64,000 nt of DNA, taken from Clostridia bacterium. GTDB lineage: Bacteria; Bacillota; Clostridia; Christensenellales; Aristaeellaceae. The notes below the pieces were generated by a model. The model saw only the letters and a program-made list of their open reading frames with translations. It did not search any database and was not told where the DNA came from. The stretch lies in assembly GCA_900769875.1 (NCBI GenBank), contig CAAGII010000036.1, positions 1-64,000 on the forward strand, written 5' to 3'. The translations under genes were made by a program, and so were the position numbers. Shown piece by piece: positions 34,605 through 42,098 of the stretch (the stretch's first letter is position 1; each line of letters opens with the position of its first letter).

Positions 34605-36026
34605 ATGAAAAAGTGGCTGACACTGCTCGTCTGCCTTGTGGCAATGACCATCACCATCTCTCTTGCCGAGGACGGTCCCACGGGCGGTCTGCGGCTGATT
34701 GAATTCAGTCCGCGCCTGACGGCAAGGGCGCTGAGCGTCTCCGACGTTACCTTTTCGTACGGTAGCCTTCAGACCGGTGTGGCTGCAACGTTTTCCGCCA
34801 CGGGAGGCGGGGAGGACTACACCTACTGCCTGGCGGTTGCGGTAGATTGGTCGGAAAGCTACCAGTGTATTTACGATTCGATGGGCGACACGGAATTCAC
34901 CTATACCTTCTATCAGCCTGGCGAGCAGGGGACGTACGCGATCTTCGCGCTGGATGAGTCGGGCAATGTGGATGCGTTCGAGCTTTTGACGGTCGGCGGC
35001 AAGGATTATCTTGACGAGCGGCTGAACGAGATCATCGCAAAGTGTCCTTCGGGAGATGACTATACCAGGGCGCTCTGGCTGCATGACTATCTCGCGTCCG
35101 GCACCTATTATGACTATTCGCTCCGCTATCACGGCGCGGATGTGCTGCTCATGAAGGGCTATGGCGTGTGCCAGAGCTACAGCGCGGCTTACCGCATGCT
35201 GCTGGGCAAGCTGGGCATCGCCTGCGATGTGGTCGAGGCTCCCGCCATGAGCCACGCGTGGAATGCCGTGAAGCTGAACGGCAGCTGGTATGAGGTGGAC
35301 GTGACATGGGACACTCCCGGCAAGGGCACAGGCAGCAGCGGTAAGCCTGCGGGCGAATGCGGACATACCTATTTCGCGCTGCCGAGCGAGCTGATGGGTT
35401 ACAACCACTACGGCTATACCCGCACGGACTGCAACAGCATGGAGGACAACTATTTTGTCCGCAGCGGCGAAGCTGCCACCTGGCTGGAGCAGCCGCTTGC
35501 CGATATCGAGACCGCCATGGACGGCATGGATGCGTCCGTGCTTGTGACGCTGGAAACCGTCGGCTTTTCGGAGTGGTATTCCTCCAGCCGCCAGGATATT
35601 GCCGCCGCGGCGGTTGCCTGTGTGCTCAACGGCATGGAGTATGAGAATGAAAGAAAGGTGCCCTGCATTCTCGGCGCAAGCCATGTGCCCTCGCAGCGCG
35701 GCATGATGTCGCTGGAGATCACGGTGGAGGTTGCGTACGATGTGAGCGACAAGGCCGTGCTGCCCGCGGATGTGACAAGCGTTGGCGAAGGGGCGTTTGA
35801 CGGCGCGTCCTTTGTATGCGTCCGCCTGCCTGAGGGTATGACCGACATCGGCTCGCGTGCATTTGCTGATAACGGGCTGCTGGCCTATGTCTTTATACCC
35901 GACACGGTGGTGAGCATCGCGGATGATGCTTTTGCCGGCTGCCCGTATGTATCCATTATCACATCCTCCGACAGTGCGGCGGAAGCATGGGCTGTCCGCA
36001 ATGGGATGGATTACGCCATCCGCTGA
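34605..36026 (+). CDS. Secreted transglutaminase-like protein with leucine-rich repeat tail
   Basis: The 473-residue protein has a signal peptide (MKKWLTLLVCLVAMTITISLA). A transglutaminase-like domain has the full Cys-His-Asp set: C189 (GVCQSYSAAY), H217 (SHAWNAV) and D232 (YEVDVTWD). The last 110 or so residues read as a BspA-type leucine-rich repeat (VTSVGEGAFDGASFVCVRLP, then IGSRAF and IADDAFAGC). Such proteins are surface peptidases or cross-linkers of unknown substrate. AAAGGGG precedes the ATG. Confidence 0.78.
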   Translation: MKKWLTLLVCLVAMTITISLAEDGPTGGLRLIEFSPRLTARALSVSDVTFSYGSLQTGVAATFSATGGGEDYTYCLAVAVDWSESYQCIYDSMGDTEFTYTFYQPGEQGTYAIFALDESGNVDAFELLTVGGKDYLDERLNEIIAKCPSGDDYTRALWLHDYLASGTYYDYSLRYHGADVLLMKGYGVCQSYSAAYRMLLGKLGIACDVVEAPAMSHAWNAVKLNGSWYEVDVTWDTPGKGTGSSGKPAGECGHTYFALPSELMGYNHYGYTRTDCNSMEDNYFVRSGEAATWLEQPLADIETAMDGMDASVLVTLETVGFSEWYSSSRQDIAAAAVACVLNGMEYENERKVPCILGASHVPSQRGMMSLEITVEVAYDVSDKAVLPADVTSVGEGAFDGASFVCVRLPEGMTDIGSRAFADNGLLAYVFIPDTVVSIADDAFAGCPYVSIITSSDSAAEAWAVRNGMDYAIR

Positions 36027-36111
36027 GATACGGGGAAATGAAGCATCCATTTTCCGGGAGGCGACCGCGGACCGATCAGCCTTCCGGCATGAAGAACAAG
36101 GAGGAACGCTT

Positions 36112-36873
36112 ATGCTGCTTGGTGCACAAACCTACACCGTGCGCGATTACACGCAGAACGAACGCGACTTCAGGGAGACCATACGGCGCATCGCGGCGCT
36201 TGGCTACAGCTGCGTGCAGCTTTCGGCCATCGGCAATATCCCGGTGGAGGCGCAGCGCGAGGCCTGCGAGGAGAACGGGCTGCGGATCGTGCTGACCCAT
36301 ACGAATCCCGACCGCATCCTTAACGACCCTGCGGGCGTGATCCGTGATCACGAAAAGCTGGGCTGCGATTACATCGGCATTGGCATGATGCCGCCAAGGT
36401 ATCAGACCGTCGAATGGATTGACCGCTTCGCACACGATTTCATGACCCCCGCAAAGATGATCCGCGACGCGGGCAAGCTGCTGATGTACCACAACCACAA
36501 TCTGGAGTGGACACGGCTCGCGGACGGACGGCGCATCATGGATGTGCTGCTGGAGCAGATGCCTGCCGACGCGATGGGCGTGACGCTGGATACCTACTGG
36601 GTGCAGGCGGCAGGCGCGGATGTGCTGGAATGGATTGACCGCCTGCAGGATCGTATTCCGTGCGTCCATCTCAAGGATATGTCGGTGCGCGGCTTCGAGC
36701 AGCGGATGGCCGTGGTCGGCGAGGGTAATCTGAACTTTGGCAGGATTCTTGAGAGGCTTCGCGCGCTGGGCAAAACGAAGTACCTGCTTGTGGAGCAGGA
36801 CAACTGCTATGGCGAGAGTCCCTTTGACTGTCTGGAGCGCAGCTATCGGAATATCAGGGAAATGGGGTATTGA
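36112..36873 (+). CDS. Sugar phosphate isomerase/epimerase (xylose isomerase-like TIM barrel)
   Basis: The 253-residue protein has the AP-endonuclease-2/IolE-type TIM barrel. Likely metal-site residues sit in YHNHNLEW (about 124-131), VTLDTYWV, CVHLKDM and LVEQDN. It probably interconverts or dehydrates sugars or inositol derivatives; the substrate cannot be told. AAGGAGG precedes ATG 36112. It overlaps the following dehydrogenase gene by one base, a pairing common in inositol and keto-sugar catabolism. Confidence 0.82.
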   Translation: MLLGAQTYTVRDYTQNERDFRETIRRIAALGYSCVQLSAIGNIPVEAQREACEENGLRIVLTHTNPDRILNDPAGVIRDHEKLGCDYIGIGMMPPRYQTVEWIDRFAHDFMTPAKMIRDAGKLLMYHNHNLEWTRLADGRRIMDVLLEQMPADAMGVTLDTYWVQAAGADVLEWIDRLQDRIPCVHLKDMSVRGFEQRMAVVGEGNLNFGRILERLRALGKTKYLLVEQDNCYGESPFDCLERSYRNIREMGY

Positions 36874-38045
36874 TGATGAACAGAATCAGGCTGGGCGTGA
36901 TTGGCGCAGGCAACATGGGCTCGGGACATATCGGCAACTGGAAAGCGGGGCTGATGCCCGAGATTGATGTGGTGGCGGTGGCGGATCGCAATCCGTCGCG
37001 CCGCGCATGGGCGCGGGAGGCGCTGCCGGATGCGAGGATCTTTGAAGAAGGCAGCGACCTGATCGCGAGCGGCGTGTGCGATGCCGTGCTGATTGCGACG
37101 CCGCATTATCAGCATCCGACGCTGGCAGTGGAAGCGTTCAAGGCAGGTCTGCATGTGATGGTGGAAAAGCCTGCGGGCGTGTATACCCTGCAGGTGCGTG
37201 AAATGATGGCGGAGGCTGACCGTCATCCGGAGCTGACCTTCGGCATGATGTTCAACCAGCGCACCAACTGCGTCTATCGCAAGCTGCATGAGATGATCGG
37301 CAACGGCGAAATCGGCGAGATCAAGCGTGTAAACTGGATCATCACCGACTGGTATCGCACCCAGTTCTATTATGACTCCGGCGCATGGCGCGCTACCTGG
37401 GAGGGCGAGGGCGGCGGCGTGCTGCTCAACCAGTGCCCGCACCAGCTTGACCTGCTGCAGTGGCTCACCGGCATGCCGTGCAAGGTGCGCGCCTTCTGTC
37501 ATGAGGGCAAGTGGCACGACATCGAGGTGGAGGACGACGTGACCGCCTACCTTGAGTACCCCAACGGCGCGACCGGCGTATTTGTCACCACCACGGCGGA
37601 CGCGCCCGGCACCAACCGACTTGAAATCACCGGCACCAAAGCGACAATCGTGTGCGAAGGCAACCGGCTGGTCATGAAGAAGCTCGCCATGGATGAGCGC
37701 GAATGGTGCGCAACCTGTCAGCAGGGCTTCGCGCGCCCTGACTGCGAGGTGTATGAGGTGGAGACCGACGGGCGCAATGTGCAGCATCCCGAGGTGTTGA
37801 ACGCGTTTGCGGCGCACATTCTTCGCGGCGAGCCGCTTGTTGCTGACGGACGCGAGGGCATCAACGGCCTGATGCTCTCCAACGCCATGCATCTCTCCTC
37901 CTGGCTGAATGAAACGGTGACGCTGCCTATCGACGAGCAGCGCTTTAAGCAGGAGCTGGACAAGCGCCGCGCGACCTCCCGCGTCAAGACGGGCGAAAGC
38001 GTGTTCTGCGACACCAGCAACAGCTACGGATCCAGCAAGTCCTGA
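36873..38045 (+). CDS. Gfo/Idh/MocA family oxidoreductase
   Basis: The 390-residue NAD(P)-dependent dehydrogenase has a Rossmann motif, LGVIGAGNMGSGHIGNW, and the family EKPAG segment (VMVEKPAGVY at about 92-101). The C-terminal domain has the catalytic region GEGGGVLLNQCPHQLDLLQW, whose HQLD contains the usual histidine. It is coupled to the isomerase by a one-base stop/start overlap. The pair would act in oxidation and rearrangement of a sugar or inositol. Confidence 0.87.
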   Translation: MMNRIRLGVIGAGNMGSGHIGNWKAGLMPEIDVVAVADRNPSRRAWAREALPDARIFEEGSDLIASGVCDAVLIATPHYQHPTLAVEAFKAGLHVMVEKPAGVYTLQVREMMAEADRHPELTFGMMFNQRTNCVYRKLHEMIGNGEIGEIKRVNWIITDWYRTQFYYDSGAWRATWEGEGGGVLLNQCPHQLDLLQWLTGMPCKVRAFCHEGKWHDIEVEDDVTAYLEYPNGATGVFVTTTADAPGTNRLEITGTKATIVCEGNRLVMKKLAMDEREWCATCQQGFARPDCEVYEVETDGRNVQHPEVLNAFAAHILRGEPLVADGREGINGLMLSNAMHLSSWLNETVTLPIDEQRFKQELDKRRATSRVKTGESVFCDTSNSYGSSKS

Positions 38046-38063
38046 CAAAACGGCAATCCAAAA

Positions 38064-38101
38064 CCGCTGCGCACCGCCCCAAATGAAGCGATGCGCAGCG
38101 G
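38064..38101. terminator. Bidirectional terminator between the dehydrogenase and dCMP deaminase genes
   Basis: CCGCTGCGCA (38064-38073) and TGCGCAGCGG (38092-38101) form a perfect ten-base stem. TTTGTTTTTT follows a few bases later on the plus strand and TTTT on the minus strand. Confidence 0.75.
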
Positions 38102-38113
38102 CGCTTTGTTTTT

Positions 38114-38584
38114 TCAGACCTGACGATCCTTTTCCTCCGGCACATACTGCTCAAGGCGGACGCCCGCCTCCTTGAAGATGGCGAGGGAGAAATCATCCGG
38201 GTAGCCCTCCTGAAAGATCACGCGACTGATGCCCGCGTTGATGATCATCTTGGCGCAGACGCTGCAGGGCTGATGCGTGCAGTAGAGCGTCGCCCCGTCG
38301 ATGGATACGCCCAGCTTGGCTGCCTGAATGATGGCGTTCTGCTCGGCATGGATGGCATAGCACAGTTCCGCGCGCGTGCCGGACTGGATGCCCAGCTTGT
38401 CGCGCATGCATTCGCCGCGTTCACGGCATGTCCTCAATCCAGCCGGCGCGCCGTTGTAGCCGGTGGTCATGATGCGCTTGTCCTTCACAATCACGCACCC
38501 GATGGCGCGCCCCTTGCGGTAGCAGCTTGTCCATCCGCTGATGACGTGCGCCATTTCCATGAATCGGTTGTCCCATTTGTCCAT
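38114..38584 (-). CDS. Deoxycytidylate (dCMP) deaminase, ComEB-type
   Basis: The zinc enzyme converts dCMP to dUMP for dTTP synthesis. The product is 156 residues. The zinc ligands and catalytic glutamate are seen in HAEQNAI and PCSVCAK, and KDKRIMTTGYNGAPAGL is typical. I chose the ATG at 38584 because GGGAGGACGGCCGC lies upstream; a longer frame would overlap the preceding small gene. It is third in a run with butyrate kinase and a small unknown protein. Confidence 0.9.
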   Translation of the reverse strand: MDKWDNRFMEMAHVISGWTSCYRKGRAIGCVIVKDKRIMTTGYNGAPAGLRTCRERGECMRDKLGIQSGTRAELCYAIHAEQNAIIQAAKLGVSIDGATLYCTHQPCSVCAKMIINAGISRVIFQEGYPDDFSLAIFKEAGVRLEQYVPEEKDRQV

Positions 38585-38624
38585 GCGGCCGTCCTCCCTT
38601 GCGTTTGTTTGTCCGCGCGCCTGA

Positions 38625-38816
38625 TCAGTCAAGCAGACCGTAGCGCCGGTAGATGCTCATCACCTGCTGCAGCAGCAGCTTGTGGGCCAGCAGCTCGCGA
38701 TAGGTGACACACTTGGTTCTGCCCTCTGCCTTCATGCGCTCCATTTGCCGGAGGGTATCGTCATAATTGCGCAAAACATCGGCAAGCATGGTCTCAAACT
38801 GCTCCTCGCGGGTCAT
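38625..38816 (-). CDS. Small helical protein of unknown function
   Basis: The 63-residue, charged, mostly helical product (MTREEQFETMLADVLRNYDD...) has no family I recognise. GGGAGGGATGGACGC precedes the ATG. It lies 24 bases after butyrate kinase and 40 bases before dCMP deaminase, so it is probably cotranscribed with both. Confidence 0.6.
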   Translation of the reverse strand: MTREEQFETMLADVLRNYDDTLRQMERMKAEGRTKCVTYRELLAHKLLLQQVMSIYRRYGLLD

Positions 38817-38840
38817 GCGTCCATCCCTCCCGGGTTTGTG

Positions 38841-39968
38841 TCATTGTTTCGCACGTTGCGCCTCCTGCCGCTCTTCAAGGCAGGCGAAGCCCTCAAACAC
38901 CGGCTTGCCCGTATAGCGGTGGATGGACTCCTCGCCGCGCAGCGCACGCAGCACGGAGAGCGCCAGCGCGTCCTGCTCCATTTCGCCGGGATAGACGCTG
39001 ATGGGCGCGATCCAGCCGCACTTCTCCCGGATGCCCTGCGCCACATCGTCAAAGCGCATCAGACCGCCGGTGAGCAGGATACCGTCCACCTGCCCGGAGA
39101 GCACGGCGCTCATGGCGCCGATCTGCTTGCAGATCTGGTAGATCATCGTGCGCCAGACCAGCGTGGCCTTTTCATCGCCCGCGTCCACAAGACGGTGAAT
39201 CTGCTCTGCGTCCGCCGTGCCAAACAGACTGACAAAGCCGCCGGAGCGGGAGCACATCAGCCGCACATCCTGCGTCGAATGCGCGTCGATGTAATCCAGC
39301 AGCGCCAGCACCGGCACGCTGCCGATGCGCGTGGGCGTGAATGCCCCGTCGCCGCCCGCGCCGACATTGCCGTCCACCATCCGTCCGTGATCGTGCGCGT
39401 GCACGGTGATGCCGCCGTCGATATGGCATACGATCAGCCGCAAATCCTCATAGCGCCTGCCCATGGCGGCCGCGTGATGCTGCGCGACGGCCTTCTGGTT
39501 CAGCACATGCGCCTGCGCGTTGCGGTACACGCCGCGGATGCCGGTCAGACGGGCAAGGTCGCACAGCTCGTCCACGTTGGTGGGGTTGAGCGTGTACATG
39601 GGCAGCTGGTATTCACAGCCAAGCTCCCATGCCAGCATCACGCCCAGCCTTGCGGGATGCTCGCTTCCGCCAACGCCCTGCGCGGTGTGACGGTAGAGCA
39701 GCTCGTCAATTACCATCACGCCGGACGCCTGCGGGTGCGCGCTGCCGCCGCGCCCGACGACCACGTCGATATCCTCCATGCGCAGGCCGTGTGCATGAAG
39801 CATGTCCAGTATCACCCGCTTGCGCAGAGGCGTCTGGTCGTTGACGGTGGGGTATTTCAGCAGCTCCGGCGCGTCGTGAAACCGGCTTTCCTCAAACAAT
39901 GATTTCTCATCCTCATAAACGCTGACCTTGGTCGATGTGGAGCCGGGATTGATGATGAGCAGCTTCAT
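38841..39968 (-). CDS. buk: Butyrate kinase
   Basis: This ASKHA-family kinase makes butyrate and ATP from butyryl-phosphate, or the reverse, and branched-chain analogues. The product is 375 residues. INPGSTSTKVSVY at the N-terminus is the phosphate-binding loop, HIDGGITVHAHDHG is a second conserved strand, and ILLTGGLMRF is the adenosine motif. Phosphotransbutyrylase, the normal partner, is not in the window. AAAGGTG precedes the ATG. Confidence 0.9.
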   Translation of the reverse strand: MKLLIINPGSTSTKVSVYEDEKSLFEESRFHDAPELLKYPTVNDQTPLRKRVILDMLHAHGLRMEDIDVVVGRGGSAHPQASGVMVIDELLYRHTAQGVGGSEHPARLGVMLAWELGCEYQLPMYTLNPTNVDELCDLARLTGIRGVYRNAQAHVLNQKAVAQHHAAAMGRRYEDLRLIVCHIDGGITVHAHDHGRMVDGNVGAGGDGAFTPTRIGSVPVLALLDYIDAHSTQDVRLMCSRSGGFVSLFGTADAEQIHRLVDAGDEKATLVWRTMIYQICKQIGAMSAVLSGQVDGILLTGGLMRFDDVAQGIREKCGWIAPISVYPGEMEQDALALSVLRALRGEESIHRYTGKPVFEGFACLEERQEAQRAKQ

Positions 39969-40117
39969 GGCAGGTTACACCTTTCATCCTTGGTATCATG
40001 ATCCTGCGCGTGCGGCGCGGAACAACCTGAAAACAGATTCCACATCGTGATGGCGGATTCCTCCATCGCGGCGCGAATTATCACAAAACCGGCGGCGCAC
40101 CTGCGGAGAGAGGCGTC

Positions 40118-40146
40118 TTGCGCTGCGGGGCGCTTTGTGATATACT
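40118..40146 (+). promoter_or_regulatory. Sigma-A type promoter for the GNAT gene
   Basis: TTGCGC (40118-40123) and TATACT (40141-40146) with a 17-base spacer. Confidence 0.5.
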
Positions 40147-40201
40147 CTGCGTAGGGAAAACGCTCCGGCGTAACCGCAAACGCAGCATCTGGAGAGGGAA
40201 T

Positions 40202-40636
40202 ATGGCCATCAGCTATCAGGAGGAAAGGCTCAGCGCGGATGAGTACATCCGTTTTCTGGCCACCACGGATCTTGGCAGTCAGTATCCGAAGGAGCGCTTT
40301 GATGAGCGTATCGCGCGGCTTGTGCGCAACGCTACCATCAGCCTGACCGCCCGAAACGGGCAGGGGGAGATCGTGGGCGTGCTGTTCGCCCTGACCGATT
40401 ACTGCTATTGGCTGTATGTGACGGATCTCGGTGTTGCCCGCGCCTATGAAGGGCAGGGCATCGGCAGCGCTCTCATGAGGCTTGCGCACCGGATCGCGGG
40501 CGGTGAGGAGGACATTGCGGTGTACCTCATAGCCAATGAGCGGGCGGTGCCCTTCTATGAAAAGCTCGGCATGACCCATGCGGACGACGTGATGCAGCTT
40601 AACCACATCCAGTGGACGCCGTTCAAGGTGGAATAG
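40202..40636 (+). CDS. GNAT family N-acetyltransferase
   Basis: The 144-residue enzyme has the acetyl-CoA binding loop YEGQGIGSALM (motif A, R/Q-x-x-G-x-G/A), preceded by LYVTDLGVARA and followed by NERAVPFYEKLGM. The acceptor is unknown. GAGAGGGAAT precedes ATG 40202. It has its own promoter and stands between butyrate kinase (divergent) and a small membrane protein. Confidence 0.85.
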   Translation: MAISYQEERLSADEYIRFLATTDLGSQYPKERFDERIARLVRNATISLTARNGQGEIVGVLFALTDYCYWLYVTDLGVARAYEGQGIGSALMRLAHRIAGGEEDIAVYLIANERAVPFYEKLGMTHADDVMQLNHIQWTPFKVE

Positions 40637-40652
40637 CGTCCGGTTTCTCCGC

Positions 40653-40681
40653 TTGACATGCAGATGGCAATGTGCTATGCT
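40653..40681 (+). promoter_or_regulatory. Sigma-A type promoter for the small membrane protein gene
   Basis: TTGACA (40653-40658) and TATGCT (40676-40681), 17 bases apart. Confidence 0.65.
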
Positions 40682-40757
40682 GGCGGTGTCAAGGGCTGTT
40701 CCAGGCATCCGCGGCGGCTCCGTGCCCGCTGCGCAGCGACGATAAAGGAGAGCCACC

Positions 40758-41240
40758 ATGAGCAGGGATAAGGAACATCGGCAGAGCGAAATGCCCGCCG
40801 GGAAAAAACGTATCATCGGCGCGGCGCTGTGCGTGGTCGCAGTGCTGCTTTTCGTGCTCGCGTGGCAATGCGTGTCCACCGAGCAGTTCAGGCTGTATCA
40901 GAGCAAGCGTGATATCTATACCGCAGCGGCGGCTGAATACAGCGCCTATCAGCGGGAAAGCGCAAGCGCCGCCAACAGCGCCATGTACGGCTCGCTGGTG
41001 GATCAGTGGATGCTCAAGGCTGACACTGCCAACCGGTACCTGCTGTTGCATACCATCGGCGCCGCATCGCTGGTGCTGGTCGGCCTGCTGGCGCTGGTGC
41101 TGGGCATCCGCGCTTTGGTGACGGCGGGCAGGCAGTCGCGCAAGCTGCCCACGCCGGATGAAATCCGTAGCCAGAGTCAGCCGGTTTTCCGCCTTGGCGC
41201 GGGAAGCGCGCAGACGGATGAACCCAAAGAGAATCAATGA
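40758..41240 (+). CDS. Two-helix membrane protein of unknown function
   Basis: The 160-residue protein has transmembrane helices at about 18-37 and 97-118. A soluble, probably extracytoplasmic loop rich in Tyr, Ala and Ser lies between them, and the C-terminal tail is polar. No family is recognised. AAAGGAG precedes the ATG, and it has its own promoter and terminator, so it is a single-gene unit. Confidence 0.65.
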   Translation: MSRDKEHRQSEMPAGKKRIIGAALCVVAVLLFVLAWQCVSTEQFRLYQSKRDIYTAAAAEYSAYQRESASAANSAMYGSLVDQWMLKADTANRYLLLHTIGAASLVLVGLLALVLGIRALVTAGRQSRKLPTPDEIRSQSQPVFRLGAGSAQTDEPKENQ

Positions 41241-41309
41241 GTATCGCTTTCAGGATACGCATGGCACGCGCGCTCGCGCATTGTTCCGCTATCAATTTGG
41301 AAGCATAGC

Positions 41310-41349
41310 AAACGGGCTGGCATGACCGGAGAGGTCTGCCAGCCCGTTT
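41310..41349. terminator. Bidirectional terminator between convergent genes
   Basis: AAACGGGCTGGCA (41310-41322) and TGCCAGCCCGTTT (41337-41349) are perfect complements and end in A- and T-runs for both directions. Confidence 0.8.
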
Positions 41350-41371
41350 GGCTGAGGGGAAGAGGGGCGGC

Positions 41372-41881
41372 TCAGCCGTTGCCGCCGGGGGTCGCAAGGT
41401 CGATGATCTCACCGCTTGCGGCGTCGATGACCACCAGATAGCAGTCCAGTGACAGATTCTCAAACCACGCGGGATCATAGATCCAGACATACCACTCGTC
41501 AGCGCCGCTTTCGGTGCCAAGGCACAGAAGGGTGCGCGTGTTCAGGCTGGCGATCAGCTCTTCGGTCAACGTCACGGGCTCGCGGCTGCCCGTCCACGCC
41601 TGCGGACTGAGCGGCTCATCCAGCGTGAGCAGCACCTGATGCGCAATGCCCACAGCCTCCTCCGGCGAAAGCAGGCCCTCTGGCGCGCTTTCACTCAGCG
41701 TTCCCTCCAGGCTGGTGCATTCCTGCCATGCGATCAGATCCTCCAGCGGCCATGTGATCCACAGGCCGTCCGCAACCTGCTTTGCGTCAAAGGAAGCCCA
41801 CTCGGCACAGGCGGGGATGACGCCGAACATGAGCAGCGCCGCGGTCAGAAGAGACAGGATTCTCTTTGCATTGGTTTTCAT
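41372..41881 (-). CDS. Secreted protein with a PepSY-like C-terminal region
   Basis: The 169-residue protein has a signal peptide (MKTNAKRILSLLTAALLMFG, cleaved near ACA). The last strands, WYVWIYDP then CYLVVIDAASGEIIDLATPGG, have the alternating pattern and closing VVIDAxTGEI phrase of PepSY-like domains. Function is unknown; inhibitors or sensors of extracellular peptidases are typical. GGAGGTG lies 6 bases before ATG 41881, preferred over an in-frame GTG at 41890. Confidence 0.65.
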   Translation of the reverse strand: MKTNAKRILSLLTAALLMFGVIPACAEWASFDAKQVADGLWITWPLEDLIAWQECTSLEGTLSESAPEGLLSPEEAVGIAHQVLLTLDEPLSPQAWTGSREPVTLTEELIASLNTRTLLCLGTESGADEWYVWIYDPAWFENLSLDCYLVVIDAASGEIIDLATPGGNG

Positions 41882-41997
41882 GGTATCCACCTCCGTTCAC
41901 CCATTCAAACGCACGCGGCGGCAGTTTTCCTGCATTGCGCGGAAATAAATTCCAGCTGCGCGGGGCGCGATTTTTTCATGTGTCCGCAGCTTAACGG

Positions 41998-42026
41998 TTG
42001 ACCGATCGCCGCCAAAATGGTACAGT
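41998..42026 (+). promoter_or_regulatory. Sigma-A type promoter of the ten-gene RNA/DNA maintenance run
   Basis: TTGACC (41998-42003) and TACAGT (42021-42026) with a 17-base spacer. No internal terminator is visible down to 54378. Confidence 0.6.
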
Positions 42027-42098
42027 ATATGTTGGCGACTTATCGAACCGGCATGGGAAAAGCCCGAGCCGGTGAAGCGCACTGAAGGAGGCTGTCCC

